Source of the DNA: Firmicutes bacterium UBA1422
GTDB lineage: Bacteria; Bacillota; Clostridia; Peptostreptococcales; Anaerovoracaceae
Length of the DNA: 64,000 nucleotides
Direction: 5' to 3'
Assembly (NCBI GenBank): GCA_002304835.1
Contig: DBPK01000016.1
Span: forward strand, 1 to 64,000
This document shows positions 7,484 through 15,378 of this stretch, one piece after another. Both the position numbers and the translations under genes were made by a program. The number at the start of each line of letters is the position of its first letter. The stretch's first letter is position 1. Under the pieces are notes generated by a model. It worked only from the letters and a program-made list of their open reading frames with translations. It was not told the origin of the DNA and ran no database searches.

Positions 7484-7976
7484 AGAAGTCTTCCTTTCTT
7501 ATGCCGAAAAGGTTGAGTTTGTTTAGGAATTGTTTAGTGCTTCCATATCCTATACCCAGTTTGTCTCCCAAGTCTCTTCGTTTTGATACTGCATTCCGGT
7601 TGCCGCTCAAGCCGTTTCTTATCATGTCGGAAAATGTGAAAACTTCTTTTTTGTATTCTCTGCTGCATATGGCGGATGACAGAGCTGAAATAATTGTTTC
7701 AGGCGAAGCATCTTCCACCTCCGAACCTTTTATATGTGCCTCTTTTGCTTCCGGAAAAGATTCCTTTATTTTTCTTCTGATCTGCATCCCCGCATGATCC
7801 GGATCCGTAAGGATTATTATGCCTCTGGTTTCGTATGCTTTTTTTATAAGGTCCCATGTCTCTTTTTTTATACCGAACCCGTGGGTTTCTATAGTGTGGG
7901 CCTCCACAGCATTATTTATGGCATCTGTATCATGCCGGCCTTCCACAATAATTATTTCACTTATCTTCTTTTTCAT
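7452..7976 (-). CDS. rnmV: Ribonuclease M5
   Basis: A 174-residue Toprim-domain protein with IIVEGRHDTDA (Toprim Glu motif) and LTDPDHAGMQIR (Toprim DxD motif). RNase M5 matures the 5S rRNA ends in low-GC Gram-positives. It sits immediately upstream of rsmA with a 32-bp overlap, as in Bacillus and many clostridia. Its first codons overlap the end of the DivIC-like gene by 20 bp. Confidence 0.95.
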   Translation of the reverse strand: MKKKISEIIIVEGRHDTDAINNAVEAHTIETHGFGIKKETWDLIKKAYETRGIIILTDPDHAGMQIRRKIKESFPEAKEAHIKGSEVEDASPETIISALSSAICSREYKKEVFTFSDMIRNGLSGNRNAVSKRRDLGDKLGIGYGSTKQFLNKLNLFGIRKEDFYEALQDRKNS

Positions 7977-8436
7977 CTTTGGTGCTCATACCTTCGTTTT
8001 CCGGATCTTTTTCATCGGGAAGTACATAAAGGGTCTCTCCCGGCATTATGAGTTTAAGTTGTTTTCTTGCCTGCTGTTCTATATATTCGGGATCATTGAC
8101 ATTTTTTAGTTCCTCTTTCAGTTTTTTTTGTTCCTTGATCAGTTCCTGCCTCTGTCCCTCAAGTTTATTTTCTTCCAGCTTCAAATCTATTATCTTGTAA
8201 ACCGAAAGACCGGCAAGCAAAAAAATGATACAAATGATTCCCATATATATCAATGTGCGGCGCCAAAGTCTTTTTTTCTTCCGTTTTTTCTTGGGGTTTT
8301 CAGTATTTGCAGGTTTTTCCTTTTTTCTTTGGACTTCTGTTCTGGACCTGCGCCTTTCCTCTCTTGCTTCACGGATATCGACTACCTGGGTCTCTTTATA
8401 AAATTTCCTGCTTCTTCCGCGATTTCTCTTTTTCAT
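7957..8436 (-). CDS. DivIC/FtsB-like septum formation initiator
   Basis: A 159-residue bitopic membrane protein. It has a very basic cytoplasmic N-terminus (residues 1-60), one membrane segment (YMGIICIIFLLAGLSVY), then a leucine/lysine-rich coiled coil and the characteristic DPEYIEQQARKQLKLIMPGE segment of DivIC/FtsB proteins. It ends in an acidic tail. DivIC links FtsL and the divisome to septal peptidoglycan synthesis. The highly charged N-terminal extension is longer than in many DivIC proteins. A 57-bp gap separates it from the ABC permease upstream. Confidence 0.85.
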   Translation of the reverse strand: MKKRNRGRSRKFYKETQVVDIREAREERRRSRTEVQRKKEKPANTENPKKKRKKKRLWRRTLIYMGIICIIFLLAGLSVYKIIDLKLEENKLEGQRQELIKEQKKLKEELKNVNDPEYIEQQARKQLKLIMPGETLYVLPDEKDPENEGMSTKDEKEDK

Positions 8437-8493
8437 GTTTCCCTTTTATATAAATCAACTGCCGCTGATATTATATCACAAAAAATAATTTCT

Positions 8494-11073
8494 CTACAGC
8501 GGTTCATTTTTGATCACTTCTATAGAGTCTTCTTTCCCTATTTTGTGAGTGGCATATATCATAGTTGCAAAAACTATAATGAATATGCTGATTATGCTTA
8601 TTACCACGCTGTATACCGGCACCGAAAAAGCTATTTCTGTCCCGGTATTAACATTTCTGTATATTATATATGCAATGATTATTGCCACGGGAAGGCCGTA
8701 AAGCAATGACTTGAGCCCATAAAACAGACATTCCAGATTCATCATTTTCATGAATCCCGATTCACTGAGCCCAACCGCCTTCAGTATGGCAAATTCCCTT
8801 CTTCTTATAAGTATGTTGGTAGAAATGGTATTGAAAACATTGGCCACCGCAATAAGAGATATGAGTACGATAAACCCATATGAAAAAATGTTGACTGCCG
8901 TCATAAGGCTCCTGCTTATCTCTTCTTCCTCTTCCTCATTTATGATACTGCTTTTGGGTATGTTGTTTTTGGAGGCTATCTCTGTCATTGATTCATATGT
9001 GGTTTTTGTATCATCACTTTTGAAAAAGCCTGTACTGGTTTCTATATTTTTTTCGTAGTTTATGAAAATACTTTCCGCAATTTCCGTAGTGGTCACCATC
9101 AGGAATCCTGCAGTAAATTCTCCGGCACCGGCAGGAACTTCATCCGTAAATGCTCCTATGGAGACACTATGGAATTCATCGATCCCGCTTGTTTCTCCTG
9201 TCCGGACAAGTAGGGTTTTTACTTTTTCTGATCCATATATGTTCATCTTCCTGTATTTTTGTCCGGTTATATCATAAAACCCTCCCTCTCTAAGAGCTAC
9301 TGCTTTGGGATTTTCCGGATCTGTAAACAGCTTTGGATCCAGGCCCTGATTTTTTAAGTATTCTTTGTAGGATCTTTCGTCCATTGCAAATATCCTCACG
9401 GGCAGATGCGCTTTGTCCTTTTTCATGTACCCTGATCCTCTCAAAAGGTTCAGTGTTTTTTTGTCTATTTTATCAGCGGTTATTTCGGTTTCCATATAAA
9501 GTACCTGAGCAAAACTCTTTTTTGTTACCCCCTCCGCATTTGAAAGGATACTATAATTGTCTTTTCCTTTTTGAGGAGATGTGCCCGAATAACTGTATGT
9601 TATCTGATATTCTTCACTTTCACCAAACAACGCATCAACACTGCTTGTCAGATAATGGGTATATGAACTGACAGAAATGAAAAGTATTATGCTTATGAGT
9701 AAAGAAAATACCGTTACCCGGTACTGTCTTGTATTTCTACTGTAATTTTTGATGGCAAGAGTTCCGTAAACCCCGAAAATATCAGAGACTATATTGTACC
9801 CCTTTGTCTTGTTCCGGCTTATGCGAAAATCATAGACCCGCCTTACCGTATTTATTATAGATGCCCTTGAAGCTCTTAAAGCAGGTATCATGGCAGATAA
9901 ATGCATAGTAGCAAAGGAAACAAGAAATGCCAATATTATAGTTTTATAAGTAACAAAAAGTGTCATGCTGACACCGCTCAGCTCCAGATTCCCAACTCCG
10001 GAAAAAAGATTGTTTGCGGCAAAAAGAAATCCGCCTACTATGGCTATGCCTGCTATTATTCCGATGGGGATACCTATACCTCCAATCAAAAATGCTTCAT
10101 AAAAAACAGATCTTCTCAACTGTTTTCTGGTTGCTCCTATGGCCATCAACAATGCAGTCTCTCTTTCTCTTTCACTCAGTGAAATAGAAAAAGTATTATG
10201 TATAAGGAATATGGACCCCAGCACTATGAGTCCTATAAGAAATGCCGCTAGACCAAAAATCATTTCTTTGATTTTTTCGTTTTTCCCTGCACCAAGATAT
10301 GTCAAAAGGTCTTCGTTGTATGAGATCTCTGTTTTTTCTCCTTTTATGTTTTTTATAACTTTATAAATGTCACCCGGATCTTTGGTTTTGATGTAAACAC
10401 CGTATTTTTCCCCGTCTTTCTCCGGTGCAGTTATTGCCGTATATCCGGCAGCCTGATAAGGCTCTGCGGCAGGCCTTTCACATATACCTACTATTTTGAA
10501 TGTGCGGCTTTCTTCAAAACTAAAATTTTCCTTCCCGGGCATATATTCCACATTCTGATATAACTGCTTTTTTTTCTTACCGTTTATATACTCTCTTTTT
10601 CCCATATCCAATGATATTTTCTGTCCGATTCCAATATCCTGCTCCCCGTCTGTTATCAAATGTTCCGGTATTACTATTTCATTTGGATTTTTTGGTTTTC
10701 TGCCATGTATCATTTTTATCCTGCCGGTATCGTACATGTCACCGTCAAAGGCCGTTACATAGATATATGGTTTATATTTATTGCCCTGTTTATAAAGTGT
10801 TGAATATCCTTTTATCTGATATGATGATGTTTCGGAAACTTCTGGGATCTTTTTTAAATTTTCCTTTATGCTTTTATCAACAGGCTCAGCCATGCCGTAC
10901 CAGTCTCCCGTTGTTGCAATGCTTCCCTCAACAAGGAAGTGTTGCAGGCTACTGGCAAAGGCGATCACTCCCGATATCATGGCAGCAGAAAGTATGACAC
11001 CTGTTATTACGACCGCTGTCCTTGTCTTGTTTTTTTTGAGTGATTCTAAAGCGATCTTATGAAAGGGATTCAT
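8494..11073 (-). CDS. ABC transporter permease, FtsX/MacB-like (859 aa)
   Basis: A large permease with two copies of the FtsX fold. The N-terminal half has one membrane helix near residue 20, a roughly 250-residue extracellular domain, and three helices at about 270-400. The C-terminal half has a helix near 460, a second large extracellular domain, and three helices at 740-850 ending in a YATHKIGKEDSIEVIKNEPL-type tail. Both halves contain the cytoplasmic coupling segments ERETALLMAIGATRKQLRR and RRREFAILKAVGLS. Such exporters move lipids, peptides or antimicrobials, or sense them. It overlaps its ATPase gene by 4 bp. A two-component system 3.6 kb away could be the partner, but the two are not adjacent. 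Confidence 0.88.
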   Translation of the reverse strand: MNPFHKIALESLKKNKTRTAVVITGVILSAAMISGVIAFASSLQHFLVEGSIATTGDWYGMAEPVDKSIKENLKKIPEVSETSSYQIKGYSTLYKQGNKYKPYIYVTAFDGDMYDTGRIKMIHGRKPKNPNEIVIPEHLITDGEQDIGIGQKISLDMGKREYINGKKKKQLYQNVEYMPGKENFSFEESRTFKIVGICERPAAEPYQAAGYTAITAPEKDGEKYGVYIKTKDPGDIYKVIKNIKGEKTEISYNEDLLTYLGAGKNEKIKEMIFGLAAFLIGLIVLGSIFLIHNTFSISLSERERETALLMAIGATRKQLRRSVFYEAFLIGGIGIPIGIIAGIAIVGGFLFAANNLFSGVGNLELSGVSMTLFVTYKTIILAFLVSFATMHLSAMIPALRASRASIINTVRRVYDFRISRNKTKGYNIVSDIFGVYGTLAIKNYSRNTRQYRVTVFSLLISIILFISVSSYTHYLTSSVDALFGESEEYQITYSYSGTSPQKGKDNYSILSNAEGVTKKSFAQVLYMETEITADKIDKKTLNLLRGSGYMKKDKAHLPVRIFAMDERSYKEYLKNQGLDPKLFTDPENPKAVALREGGFYDITGQKYRKMNIYGSEKVKTLLVRTGETSGIDEFHSVSIGAFTDEVPAGAGEFTAGFLMVTTTEIAESIFINYEKNIETSTGFFKSDDTKTTYESMTEIASKNNIPKSSIINEEEEEEISRSLMTAVNIFSYGFIVLISLIAVANVFNTISTNILIRRREFAILKAVGLSESGFMKMMNLECLFYGLKSLLYGLPVAIIIAYIIYRNVNTGTEIAFSVPVYSVVISIISIFIIVFATMIYATHKIGKEDSIEVIKNEPL

Positions 11074-11753
11074 CGTCCCACCACCTCTTCACGAAGTATT
11101 TTACCGTCATCAAGAAAGATTATCCTTTCCGCCTGAAGTGCAATGTTTTCGTCGTGGGTTATAAGAAAAAGAGTCTGCTTATATTCTTTGTTGGATTTTT
11201 TCAGCAACTCGACTATTTCCTGACTGTTCTTGCTATCTAGATTTCCCGTAGGTTCATCGGCTAAAACCAGGGCCGGGGCATTGATCAATGCTCTGCCGAT
11301 CGATACTTTCTGCTGCTGACCGCCTGACAGCTGTCCCGGCAGGGCATTTTGCCTGTTTTTCAGATCAAGTACTTCAAGAAGTTCTTCAAGGCGGCTTTCA
11401 TTGACATTTCTTCCATCCATAAGAAAAGGAAGGGATATGTTTTCTTTTACATTCAATATGGGTATCAGATTGTAGAATTGATATATAAGTCCTATCTGCC
11501 TTCTTCTGAAAACGGCCAGTTCTTCATCGTTTTGTTCATATATATCTTTGCCGTCCACAAAAACTCTGCCGGAAGTGGGTTTTTCCACGCCTCCCAACAT
11601 GTGCAGCAATGTTGATTTGCCCGATCCGGAAGGTCCTACTATGGCTATGAACTCTCCTTTTTCCACCGAAAAAGAAACCTCATCAAGAGCCTTTACCCGG
11701 CTTTCGCCTTTTCCGTATATTTTTGTCAGATCCTCAACGCGGAGTATTTCCAT
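11070..11753 (-). CDS. ABC transporter ATPase subunit (MacB/LolD-like)
   Basis: 227 residues, starting at ATG 11753; an upstream in-frame TTG lies within the leader. Contains Walker A GPSGSGKSTLL, Q-loop YQFYNLIP, signature LSGGQQQKVSIGRAL, Walker B VLADEPTGNLDS and an H-loop ITHDENIA. This is the subfamily that powers FtsX-type permeases, and its gene is translationally coupled to such a permease. The leader has a hairpin followed by five T directly before the ribosome-binding region. Confidence 0.95.
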   Translation of the reverse strand: MEILRVEDLTKIYGKGESRVKALDEVSFSVEKGEFIAIVGPSGSGKSTLLHMLGGVEKPTSGRVFVDGKDIYEQNDEELAVFRRRQIGLIYQFYNLIPILNVKENISLPFLMDGRNVNESRLEELLEVLDLKNRQNALPGQLSGGQQQKVSIGRALINAPALVLADEPTGNLDSKNSQEIVELLKKSNKEYKQTLFLITHDENIALQAERIIFLDDGKILREEVVGR

Positions 11754-11774
11754 TTTCTCTTTTTCCCCCAAAAA

Positions 11775-11805
11775 GCCGTTCTCTCAAACGGCGTGTGCTA
11801 TTATA
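11775..11805 (-). promoter_or_regulatory. -10 element and 5' leader hairpin of the ABC exporter
   Basis: TATAAT (plus-strand 11800-11805) on the minus strand lacks a good -35. It is followed about 8 bp later by GCCGTT-tgagag-AACGGC and TTTTT (stem 11775-11792). A transcript starting here would begin with the hairpin. The hairpin may instead be the terminator of the upstream thioesterase operon or an attenuator. Confidence 0.45.
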
Positions 11806-11892
11806 TATTTCTTATGTGTTTTTGATGTGATATCATCATAACAATAATGTAAGTTTAATGTTCTCTTGTTTTATTTGTTTTTTGTTCTGTCC

Positions 11893-12657
11893 TTAAGGTT
11901 TTTCCCATATGGCAGATACCTGTGAAAAAATGATTTTTTCATTCTCTGCATCGGTAAAACAGGTGCTTATCTCCGTTTTTTTCTCGCTTAAGGCTCTGGC
12001 ATAGCACTGGCATTTTATTGTGGCTCCTTTTCTGCATTCTCTTCTGTATGCCGCTTTTATATCGATCAGACTGTAATTTTCGTATATTTCATCGGGCACA
12101 TCGTCAAGAGCCCATTGTATATAGACAGCATTGTTTACATGACCATTTGTATCTGTGTCTCTTCTTGTAACTTCTGTTTTTCTCTCCGTAACAAAGTTTA
12201 CATCCATGCAAACAGGCATATCAAATTTTTCCTCCGGCATGATAGGCTCAAGGGGTATGTGATATACGTCAAAAAATCCCGGCTCAAGTTTTGAAGGCCT
12301 TCTTCTTTCTGTATCCATAAGGGTCCATCTTGTCTCTGCGCATACAAGTTCCTCTCCCTTTTCTGTTTCCATCAGAAAACTTCTGTTGGCCTGAGCTCTT
12401 TTGTAGGGCCGTGCCCATGTTCCTATCCTTACAAAATCATGTTTTGAGGGTAGCCTGTTTATTACTATATGCCAAAAAAGAAGCGCCCATCCTTTTTTGT
12501 TGCCCGCAAACCATTCCAGGTCATATCCCACAGAGGCGGAATGTTGTATTGCCAGTTCCTGAAAAATGTCCGCTATTCGAGAAGGCTTCATTTTTAATCT
12601 TGTGTCCATGTCAGAATAAAGCATTACATATTCATTTTGAAAAACTTCTTTTTTCAT
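11893..12657 (-). CDS. Acyl-ACP thioesterase
   Basis: A 254-residue double hotdog-fold protein matching the bacterial FatA/FatB-like acyl-ACP thioesterases. Visible features are the N-terminal MKPSRIADIFQELAIQHSAS region, WALLFWHIVINRLP, and in the second hotdog the TRRDTDTNGHVNNAVYIQWA segment that supplies the catalytic Asn/His. The enzyme hydrolyses acyl-ACP to free fatty acid and thereby sets chain length or releases fatty acids from synthesis. Its start overlaps the stop of the MerR-like gene by 4 bp, so the two are co-translated. Confidence 0.9.
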   Translation of the reverse strand: MKKEVFQNEYVMLYSDMDTRLKMKPSRIADIFQELAIQHSASVGYDLEWFAGNKKGWALLFWHIVINRLPSKHDFVRIGTWARPYKRAQANRSFLMETEKGEELVCAETRWTLMDTERRRPSKLEPGFFDVYHIPLEPIMPEEKFDMPVCMDVNFVTERKTEVTRRDTDTNGHVNNAVYIQWALDDVPDEIYENYSLIDIKAAYRRECRKGATIKCQCYARALSEKKTEISTCFTDAENEKIIFSQVSAIWEKP

Positions 12658-13898
12658 CTTCTTTTGACTCCTCTTTTTGCTTTGTATCCAATGACCTCAA
12701 CCTGTTCTCCCAAAACATCCTGAGGGTAGTCCTTCTCATTCTTTGATGTGTATCCTATGGTCTTTTTTTCTATATTATCAAATCCTCCCTGTTCCCATCC
12801 GTATTTGAGTGCGGCAAAAGTCATTTTCTCCGGTTTGAACTCCGGCTGTATTTTTTTGAAATTGCTTAATCCCTTGGGAGCTTTTGTATAGCTGCTGAAA
12901 ATACCTGTTATAGTTGCAGTTGACTTAAGGATAGGTGCGATATTTTCTGTGTTGAAAGTATTATAAGTAAAAAGTGAATTGACAGTACAATAATCATCTA
13001 TAAATATATCCGCCGTTTTTTCTTTTATCGGCAAGTCTTTTGGTTCTCCCGCCAGATATACTATGTTGTAATTGCCTGCAGAAAGATATGCCTGTATCTT
13101 TTCAAGTCTTTTTTTTGAAGGATCCGATATTATATATGTGTTCTTTTTGTTCAGTTTGTCTATATATGCAAGCAGAAAATTCAGAGTAAAGGGTCCGGTC
13201 ATTATAACCATTGGATTTTCCAGATCTTCATGGATCTGATTATACATATAAAGATTTGTCTGATCTATCAGTTTTCTGTAGGAAGGACTGAATTGGTGCA
13301 CCATTGCCATTACCGATTCAATGTTTTCAAAGGCCTTAAAGGGTGTATCCTCATAATGATTGCCGCAGAGTATCATTCCTTCCTTGATGCCGGCATTGTA
13401 TCCGCATTCACACCAGAGTTCTCCGGACAGAAGTGCTCCTTCCGCCATGCTGGCAGAATCAAGTTTAAGGGGCACCCTGCATCGGGGGCAGTAAAGATAG
13501 GGTATGAATGAAAATGGTATGCCTGTTTTTGTTTCTTCCGTAGAGACGGTTTTTGGCATTCCTTCTATTTCATTCTCCAAAGAAAGAATATGTGCTTCCA
13601 TTTCTTTTTTTTCGTTGATCAGTTCTTTACGTTTTTTTTCTAGAAGGTCTGAACACAGGCCCAGCACCACATCATCCTTGAATCTTGAAGTTTTCTGTAA
13701 AAAAAACAGAAGCTGTATTTCTTCGATGGTGAAATGATAGCCCTTGTATTTAAGAATGTTTTTCATATCTTCTTCACAGTCTTTACCGAATTCATATTGC
13801 TCTGCTTTTTTTGCCGGGATCAAAAGTCCGTTATTGATATAATATCTTATTGTGCTTACATTAAGCCCGAACTTGTTTGCGAATTCTCCTATCTTCAT
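12654..13898 (-). CDS. MerR-family regulator fused to a zinc-ribbon and methyltransferase-like domain
   Basis: 414 residues. Residues 1-70 form a MerR winged helix (KIGEFANKFGLNVSTIRYYINNGLL). Residues 75-120 are a coiled coil. About residues 135-175 carry CPRC and CEC motifs like a zinc ribbon. The remaining 200 residues look like a SAM-methyltransferase fold (MVIMTGPFTLNFLLAYI, TYIISDPSKKRLEKIQ, TADIFIDDYCTVN), but no canonical GxGxG loop is obvious. Presumably a transcription factor whose C-terminal domain senses a ligand or acts on one. It is divergent from the GrdX-like gene and coupled to the acyl-ACP thioesterase, so fatty-acid supply is a possible signal. The N-terminal assignment is strong and the C-terminal one tentative. 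Confidence 0.7.
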   Translation of the reverse strand: MKIGEFANKFGLNVSTIRYYINNGLLIPAKKAEQYEFGKDCEEDMKNILKYKGYHFTIEEIQLLFFLQKTSRFKDDVVLGLCSDLLEKKRKELINEKKEMEAHILSLENEIEGMPKTVSTEETKTGIPFSFIPYLYCPRCRVPLKLDSASMAEGALLSGELWCECGYNAGIKEGMILCGNHYEDTPFKAFENIESVMAMVHQFSPSYRKLIDQTNLYMYNQIHEDLENPMVIMTGPFTLNFLLAYIDKLNKKNTYIISDPSKKRLEKIQAYLSAGNYNIVYLAGEPKDLPIKEKTADIFIDDYCTVNSLFTYNTFNTENIAPILKSTATITGIFSSYTKAPKGLSNFKKIQPEFKPEKMTFAALKYGWEQGGFDNIEKKTIGYTSKNEKDYPQDVLGEQVEVIGYKAKRGVKRR

Positions 13899-13921
13899 TT
13901 TATACTTCTCCTATGAACTAC

Positions 13922-13950
13922 AGTATATGTTAAAGGTGTTTTTTGGTCAA
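13922..13950 (-). promoter_or_regulatory. Promoter of the merR-like/thioesterase operon
   Basis: TTGACC (13945-13950) and TATACT (13922-13927) on the minus strand with a 17-bp spacer. It lies directly beside the palindrome at 13953-13966. Confidence 0.7.
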
Positions 13951-13952
13951 GA

Positions 13953-13966
13953 TGAACCCGGGTTCA
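13953..13966. promoter_or_regulatory. Perfect 14-bp palindrome, candidate regulator site
   Basis: TGAACCCGGGTTCA is a perfect inverted repeat between the divergent merR-like and grdX-like genes, immediately upstream of the merR -35. A half-site GGTTCA recurs at 14001-14006 inside the grdX-side promoter spacer. Binding by the MerR-like protein is the natural guess but is not shown. Confidence 0.5.
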
Positions 13967-13986
13967 CTTATTTTGAAATTTGTATA

Positions 13987-14017
13987 TTGCTGTAAAGGCC
14001 GGTTCAGAATGTATGAT
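13987..14017 (+). promoter_or_regulatory. Candidate MerR-type promoter of the grdX-like gene
   Basis: TTGCTG (13987-13992) and TATGAT (14012-14017) are separated by 19 bp. That over-long spacer is typical of promoters activated by MerR proteins, and it contains a GGTTCA half-site. Confidence 0.4.
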
Positions 14018-14052
14018 ACAAACAAATAAAGAAATCCAAGGAGGTAATCAAA

Positions 14053-14403
14053 ATGAAAAGAGTTATAATAACCAACAACAAAAAGGTAAAAGAAGCATTT
14101 GAGGGAAAGGCCGAAGTAAAATACATCAACAGTACAGCAATCGATATCTTTGAAGAAGCAAGAGAACTTGCCAAAAGCGGAGGGAAAATGCTGGTAGACC
14201 CCACAAGAATGCCCGTAAAAAATTATTACAGAAGCATCCCCTTTCTGGTTGACGGCGGAGCACCGTCTGAAAGAAGTATAGACCTGATAGAATCCTGTCT
14301 CGGCAAGCTTGAAGGAAAAAAAGAAAGCTTTGCAAAGGAGCCTGTCCTGGCTGGACTTCAGCAGAACAAAGACATGGAACCTGTAAAAAAAGTTATGGGC
14401 TGA
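14053..14403 (+). CDS. GrdX-like protein
   Basis: A 116-residue protein with an excellent ribosome-binding site (AAGGAGGT, 7-nt spacing). The N-terminus KRVIITNNKKVKEAF, the following short beta strand, and GGKMLVDP plus YYRSIPFLV resemble GrdX, a small protein of unknown function encoded in glycine/sarcosine/betaine reductase operons. No grd selenoprotein genes lie nearby, so this copy is an orphan. It is monocistronic, with a strong terminator 60 bp after the stop, and is divergent from the MerR-like regulator. The family call rests on the N-terminal pattern and size and is moderate. Confidence 0.5.
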   Translation: MKRVIITNNKKVKEAFEGKAEVKYINSTAIDIFEEARELAKSGGKMLVDPTRMPVKNYYRSIPFLVDGGAPSERSIDLIESCLGKLEGKKESFAKEPVLAGLQQNKDMEPVKKVMG

Positions 14404-14460
14404 TCGATGCTTTCACTTAAAAACCAAACACAGCAAAACATCCCCGAATACCCCGTATAA

Positions 14461-14510
14461 AGCAAGACCCCCCGGTTTTTCCCCCCGGGGGGTCTTGTTT
14501 TGCTTTTTTT
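14461..14510 (+). terminator. Strong intrinsic terminator after the grdX-like gene
   Basis: A 13-bp GC-rich stem CAAGACCCCCCGG/CCGGGGGGTCTTG with a 9-nt loop is followed by TTTTGCTTTTTTT. Confidence 0.95.
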
Positions 14511-14539
14511 ATAACGATGTAAAACCCCTTCCAAAGATT

Positions 14540-14568
14540 TTGACGCATATGCCATGCTCTGATATAAT
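14540..14568 (+). promoter_or_regulatory. Promoter of the two-component system
   Basis: TTGACG (14540-14545) and TATAAT (14563-14568) are 17 bp apart. The predicted transcript starts only about 15-20 nt before the AGGAG at 14584. Confidence 0.85.
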
Positions 14569-14636
14569 GAAAATTGCTTAAATAGGAGAAAGGAGTGCAC
14601 GGCTTTTTTGTTATCAAAGACTGTGCGATCAGAATA

Positions 14637-15326
14637 ATGAATAAAATTCTTTTGGTGGAGGACGATATAAGTATAGTCGAGAATCTGAAAACACTTCTGG
14701 AAGAAGAGGAATTCACAGTGGAGATATCAACCACCCAGGAACAGGCATTAAAACTCTTGGAAAACAATAAATTCGATCTTCTGCTTCTGGATATTTCTCT
14801 TCCTGACGGTAGCGGTTATGCCGTATGCTCTGCAGCAAAAGCCAAATCTGCGGCAAACCTTAACATAGAGACCCCCGTGATCTTTCTTACTGCCTATGAT
14901 GATGAGGCTACTGCCGTAACCGGTCTGGACATGGGCGCTGAAGACTATATTACCAAACCATTCAGACCCAGAGAGCTGGTTTCCAGAATAAAAAACATAT
15001 TAAGAAGAAGCGGTAAATCCAAACCGGTGATAGAAATAGGCGATCTGAAAGTTGATTCTCTAAAAGGCACCGTGTACAAAAAAGGAGAAGAGATTTTTCT
15101 TTCTGTACTGGAATACAGACTGCTTCTTGTTTTTCTCAATAATAAGGGTGTTATTCTTTCAAGAAACAAACTTCTTGAAGAAATATGGGATATTGCCGGA
15201 GAATTCGTAAATGATAACACCTTGACCGTATATATAAAAAGACTTAGAGAAAAGATAGAGGATGACCCTCAAACCCCGGAAATAATAAAAACCGTTCGCG
15301 GCATGGGATACAAAGTCGGAGAATAA
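14637..15326 (+). CDS. OmpR-family response regulator
   Basis: A receiver domain (MNKILLVEDDISIVENLKTLL; acceptor Asp in LLLLDISLPDGSGY; Lys in YITKPFRPREL) is joined to an OmpR/PhoB winged-helix domain (SVLEYRLLLVFLNNKGVILSR, VYIKRLREKIEDDP, VRGMGYKVGE). The start at 14637 gives the standard receiver N-terminus but has a weak ribosome-binding site. A GTG at 14595, preceded by AGGAG at 6 nt, would add 14 residues and is a serious alternative. The histidine kinase follows 52 bp downstream. The layout with an intramembrane-type kinase resembles BceRS/VanRS-like envelope-stress systems. Confidence 0.92.
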   Translation: MNKILLVEDDISIVENLKTLLEEEEFTVEISTTQEQALKLLENNKFDLLLLDISLPDGSGYAVCSAAKAKSAANLNIETPVIFLTAYDDEATAVTGLDMGAEDYITKPFRPRELVSRIKNILRRSGKSKPVIEIGDLKVDSLKGTVYKKGEEIFLSVLEYRLLLVFLNNKGVILSRNKLLEEIWDIAGEFVNDNTLTVYIKRLREKIEDDPQTPEIIKTVRGMGYKVGE

Positions 15327-15378
15327 AACTATCAAAACTACCAGCCTATAAAATCACCAAAAGAGCCGGAGAGAAGCA

